From: Streptomyces sp. WMMB303
GTDB lineage: Bacteria > Actinomycetota > Actinomycetes > Streptomycetales > Streptomycetaceae
NCBI RefSeq assembly: GCF_029351045.1
Contig: NZ_JARKIN010000001.1
Span: 4,700,501-4,764,500, forward strand
DNA: 64,000 nt
Direction: 5' to 3'
Shown here: piece after piece, positions 61,186 to 64,000 of the stretch
Position numbering within the stretch: the first letter of the stretch is position 1
Layout: the number at the start of each line of letters is the position of its first letter
Made by a program: the position numbers and the translations under genes
The notes under the pieces: generated by a model
Seen by the model: the letters and a program-made list of their open reading frames with translations, nothing else
Told to the model about the DNA's origin: nothing
Database searches by the model: none

Positions 61186-61721
61186 CGGGAGCCGTTCCCG
61201 GCCGGGAGGTGCCTGCCGTTGTGCGCGCCGGTTCCGTTCCCGGCGCCCGGGCTGCTCTCGCCGCCCTGGCCGTTGCCGTCCGTGGCAGCGATGCGGTCGA
61301 TGTCCGTCTTGCGGCGGTGGTCCTCGGTGGTGAACGCGCCGGCGGCGGTGCGCAGCGCGGACGCCGTGCCGGAGAACTGCTTCTCGACGTAGGACATCTG
61401 GTCGCGCCAGCGCTCCTGGAAGGTGGCGAGCGCGGTCTCGGTCCGGAAGCCGCCGAGGCTGCCGGTGATCTCGCCGGTCTCCCGCATGACCTCGTCGTCC
61501 GCCTTCAGGAACTGGCCCCGGACCGTCCCCGCGCGGCCCGCGCGGCCCCGCAGCACGTGGGCGGTCACCTGGAGCCGCGGCTTGGTCTGCTGCCAGCCGT
61601 CGGACCCGCTGCCGCATCCTCCGGTCCCGCCGGTCCCGGCGAGCCGCGTGTGCACCGTGGACTCCGGCGCGTAGGCGGCCTTGAGACCGGCCCACTCCTG
61701 CTCGAACGACAAGCTGACCAC
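61182..61721 (-). CDS. small type-VII-like helical protein upstream of the large one
   Basis: 179 residues. The N-terminal part (LSFEQEWAGLKAAYAPES) and the later FQERWRDQMSYVEKQFSGTASALRTAAGAF helices match ESX-secretion-associated small proteins (EspC/DUF2580-like type): a C-terminal helix with alternating hydrophobics after a W. The tail is Gly/Asn-rich. GTG at 61721 after GGGGAAA; the stop overlaps the next gene by four bases. A two-gene operon resulting in a secreted or surface-linked complex is inferred. No secretion ATPase or toxin tip is in the window. Confidence 0.7.
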   Translation of the reverse strand: MVSLSFEQEWAGLKAAYAPESTVHTRLAGTGGTGGCGSGSDGWQQTKPRLQVTAHVLRGRAGRAGTVRGQFLKADDEVMRETGEITGSLGGFRTETALATFQERWRDQMSYVEKQFSGTASALRTAAGAFTTEDHRRKTDIDRIAATDGNGQGGESSPGAGNGTGAHNGRHLPAGNGSR

Positions 61722-61895
61722 CCGTTTCCCCGTGCATGTGGCTGAACTGCGTGCGACGGCCCGGCGCACGCGGCGGCGAACGTAGCCGCCGCAGACGAAC
61801 AGCAGGCGATCAACCGGGGAGCGGAAGCTGGACAACCGGGGGCCGCATGGGGCCGAGGGGGTGAATGAGGCGGGTGGGGCTTTCCGTGGGCGCGG

Positions 61896-63443
61896 TCAGC
61901 GGTCCCGCGGCGCGTGGCCCGCCCGGGAGATGGAGCGGAGGTCGGGACGGTTGCGCAGGTAGAACGAGGAGCCGTCGATGGTCGCCACCTTCTCGTAGTG
62001 GCGGGCGAGATGGCGGCGCAAGGTGGGAATCTGCTGGACCCCGTACCGTTTGCCGCGCGAGTCGTCCACGATCAACTCGGGCGGACGCCTGCGCAGTTCA
62101 CGCTCGAAGTGCGGCCAGGCACCGTCCATCGCGTATCTCTCGCCCACCCGCGCCTCGCCGCGTCCGCCGCTGAAGTTGGTGAGGAACCCGGCGGTCAGAT
62201 AGCGGGAGGCGGGCGACCGTTCGGACAGCCAGTATCCCTCCGGGTGCATGCCCCACAGCAGCACCCGGTCCTTGCGGTCGGTGTAGGAGCGCACGGTGTC
62301 GGCCAACCGGCGCGCGTGGTCGACCTCGGCCCGGCTGGCGGTGAAGCCCCAGCCCACGAACGCACAGGCCAAGAAAGCCGTCGCGGCCAGCGCAGCGGTG
62401 GCGACCCGCGCGGTCAGCTCGTGCAGCGCCGCCGCGCCGAGGATCGCGAGGGGCGGGACGAGCTGGAGGAAGTAGTGTCCGAAGAACTGGAAGCCGACGG
62501 TGGCGGCTCCGAACGAGGCGGCCAGCCAGATCCACAGATCGGCGGTGCCGCACAGCGGATCGCGCGCGGGGCACGCCGCGGCGGTGCGGGAGCCCGCACG
62601 GCGGGAGCGGACGGCGCGGACGAGGGCGGCGACGAGCGGCAGCGCGGCGAGCGTGAGCAGCCCGACCCCGGCGAGGGCGCGCAGCAGCGGTTTGAACCCG
62701 GCGCCGTCGGCGGAGAGGTAGGAGCCGGAGCCCGTGGCTATCCAGTACAGGAAACGCCCCGGATCAAAGGCGAGAGCAGCACTCACCACCGGGAGCGCCG
62801 ATCCGGCCGCCACCCGGACCGCCGCCGGCCAGCCCGCCCGGTATTGCCACAGCAGCACCAGGACCGGCAGCAGCACCGCACCACCGGTCTGTTTCGAGAG
62901 CACCGCTCCGGCGACCGCCAGCCCGGCCCCGAGCCAGCGGGCGCGCTCGGCGTACCAGATCGCGGCGACGGTCCACGGCAGCATGAAGACCTCGAACGTC
63001 GCCGCCTGGGTGTCCTCCGGCTTGAGCCCCACCGACAGGAAGACGTAGCAGATCCCGGCCGTCCACCCGGCCCGCTCTCCCCAGCGACGGGACGCCAGGG
63101 ACGCGGCCAGGACCGCACCCACCACGACCGCGACGACGGCCGCGACCCGCACCGGCCACAGCGAACCGTCGCCGAACACCGCGAAGGCGCCCCGGTAGAG
63201 CAGCGGCACGAATGGGGGCTTGCGGTCCACGACGGTGTCGTAGAGGACGCCGCCGTCGGCCAGTTGGCGCGCCTGCGTGGCCAGATATCCCTCGTCCGGG
63301 TTCCACGGCGTGCGGGCGAAGGACGGGAGACGGGTGAGGATCGTGAGCACGGTGAGGACGGCGAGCAGCCGCGTCCGGTTCGCCACCGCCTCCGGGACAC
63401 GCGCGGCGGCGGTGAGGCGCTCCGTGGCAGGGGACAACGGCAT
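61896..63443 (-). CDS. GT39-type membrane glycosyltransferase
   Basis: 515 residues, about 11-12 membrane helices. The first extracytoplasmic loop has TPWNPDEGYLA, with the Asp-Glu pair of polyprenol-phosphate-sugar transferases (GT39/ArnT-like), followed by DRKPPFVPLLY. The C-terminal ~100 residues form a soluble domain (LLWGMHPEGYWLSERSP, PPELIVDDSRGKRYG). It would transfer a sugar from a lipid carrier at the outer face; acceptor unknown. ATG at 63443 is chosen since TAGATT lies just upstream as a possible -10, giving a leaderless transcript; a TTG at 63452 is also in frame. Confidence 0.82.
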   Translation of the reverse strand: MPLSPATERLTAAARVPEAVANRTRLLAVLTVLTILTRLPSFARTPWNPDEGYLATQARQLADGGVLYDTVVDRKPPFVPLLYRGAFAVFGDGSLWPVRVAAVVAVVVGAVLAASLASRRWGERAGWTAGICYVFLSVGLKPEDTQAATFEVFMLPWTVAAIWYAERARWLGAGLAVAGAVLSKQTGGAVLLPVLVLLWQYRAGWPAAVRVAAGSALPVVSAALAFDPGRFLYWIATGSGSYLSADGAGFKPLLRALAGVGLLTLAALPLVAALVRAVRSRRAGSRTAAACPARDPLCGTADLWIWLAASFGAATVGFQFFGHYFLQLVPPLAILGAAALHELTARVATAALAATAFLACAFVGWGFTASRAEVDHARRLADTVRSYTDRKDRVLLWGMHPEGYWLSERSPASRYLTAGFLTNFSGGRGEARVGERYAMDGAWPHFERELRRRPPELIVDDSRGKRYGVQQIPTLRRHLARHYEKVATIDGSSFYLRNRPDLRSISRAGHAPRDR

Positions 63444-63637
63444 ACCGCTCAATCTAGCGAGCCCCCCGGTCTCCGGCCTCCTCGGCCCCGGAATCGACCC
63501 CCGACCGGCGGACCGGCCCCGGCGCGAACCGCCCCGGGGCCCCGGCCGAATGCCCCGGACCGAGGGGTGCGCCGGATCCCACCTACGGCGCCGGCACCGA
63601 GCGGCGACCTGTCGGCGCGGCCCCCGCGGCCCGCGGG

Positions 63638-64000
63638 TCAGTCGCCGGCCACCTCGGCACGCGCCGCGTCGAAGCGCCCTTCCAGCTTGGCGACCAGTCC
63701 CGTCACCTGCCGGGCGATGTCCGGCGCGGTGAGCCCGATCTCCGCCATGATCTCCTTGCGGGAGCCGTGGTCCAGGAAGCGCTCGGGGATGCCGAAGTCC
63801 CGCAGCGGGACATCCACTCCGGCGTCCCGCAGCGCCTGCGCCACGGCGGAGCCGACGCCGCCCGCACGGCTGTTGTCCTCGACGGTGACGACGACCCGGT
63901 GCCGGTCCGCCAGCGCGGGGAGGGCCTCGTCGACGGGCTTGACCCAGCGCGGGTCCACCACGGTGGCGGTGATTCCCTGCTTGTCCAGCAGGTCGGCGAT
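63638..64000 (-). CDS. dxs: 1-deoxy-D-xylulose-5-phosphate synthase, 3' end
   Basis: Only the C-terminal 120 residues are in the window; the gene continues past 64000. It is the transketolase C-terminal domain of Dxs: VVDPRWVKPVDEALP, VVVTVEDNSRAGGVGSAVAQAL, FGIPERFLDHGSRKEIMAEIGLT region. Dxs makes DXP from pyruvate and glyceraldehyde 3-phosphate, the entry of the MEP isoprenoid route. Identification rests on these two conserved blocks and is firm. Confidence 0.93.
   Translation of the reverse strand: MADLLDKQGITATVVDPRWVKPVDEALPALADRHRVVVTVEDNSRAGGVGSAVAQALRDAGVDVPLRDFGIPERFLDHGSRKEIMAEIGLTAPDIARQVTGLVAKLEGRFDAARAEVAGD

Noticed and set aside
63623..63637. Palindrome CCCGCGG-C-CCGCGGG just after dxs
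   Set aside because: The loop would be one base; it cannot fold as a normal hairpin terminator.

Overview
The window is high-G+C chromosomal DNA of a Streptomyces-type actinomycete. The evidence is strong third-position G/C bias, many GTG and some TTG starts, compact co-directional gene blocks, and a gene set I recognise from Streptomyces chromosomes: a cysteine-type leader peptide followed by sulfite reductase and cysHCDN; SAV2148-type HEPN protein; murC; zapE; hemQ, hemG-type oxidase and hemE; DUF3000; rnd; fadA and fadB; dxs. No rRNA, tRNA, CRISPR array or prophage was seen. All assignments come from reading the sequence; no database search was run.

Layout. 1-4.9 kb: small enzymes and a divergent MarR/MFS efflux pair. 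4.9-15.1 kb: an accessory island. It holds a helical WXG100-like small protein (TTG start), a 1403-residue RHS/YD-repeat polymorphic toxin with an overlapping immunity gene, and then a second, displaced toxin tip: a broken copy of the RHS core joined to a different C-terminal domain, followed by its own probable immunity gene. The two modules are separated and flanked by transposase remnants (an IS3/IS5 chimera, an N-truncated IS66 transposase, an internally deleted and frameshifted transposase). 15.4-20 kb: SRPBCC protein, MFS permease, ABC-class ATPase, GNAT acetyltransferase.

20.3-29.9 kb: an assimilatory sulfur operon. A 27-codon leader peptide with a late Cys codon precedes sulfite reductase, a small CxxC protein, cysH, cysC, cysD, cysN, a sulfonate-type ABC importer (binding protein, ATPase, permease) and a CbiX/SirB-type chelatase that could supply sirohaem to the sulfite reductase. 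A strong hairpin closes the operon. 30-38 kb: secreted S8 protease, HEPN protein, a LysR regulator divergent from a dihydrolipoamide-dehydrogenase-like flavoprotein with a T-N11-A site between them, an MFS pump and a small membrane protein.

38-52 kb: msrB and murC, a UspA-like protein, a RibD-C reductase, zapE, a Tat-exported PhoX-like protein, a PTH2-type peptidyl-tRNA hydrolase, a secreted alpha/beta-hydrolase peptidase, and the coproporphyrin-pathway haem genes hemQ, hemG-type oxidase and hemE around a CoA-disulfide-reductase-like flavoprotein. 52-64 kb: DUF3000 protein, a LuxR-type response regulator with a long AT-rich leader and an inverted repeat, rnd, the fadA-fadB beta-oxidation pair, a two-gene operon for WXG100/type-VII-like helical proteins, a GT39-type membrane glycosyltransferase, and the 3' end of dxs.
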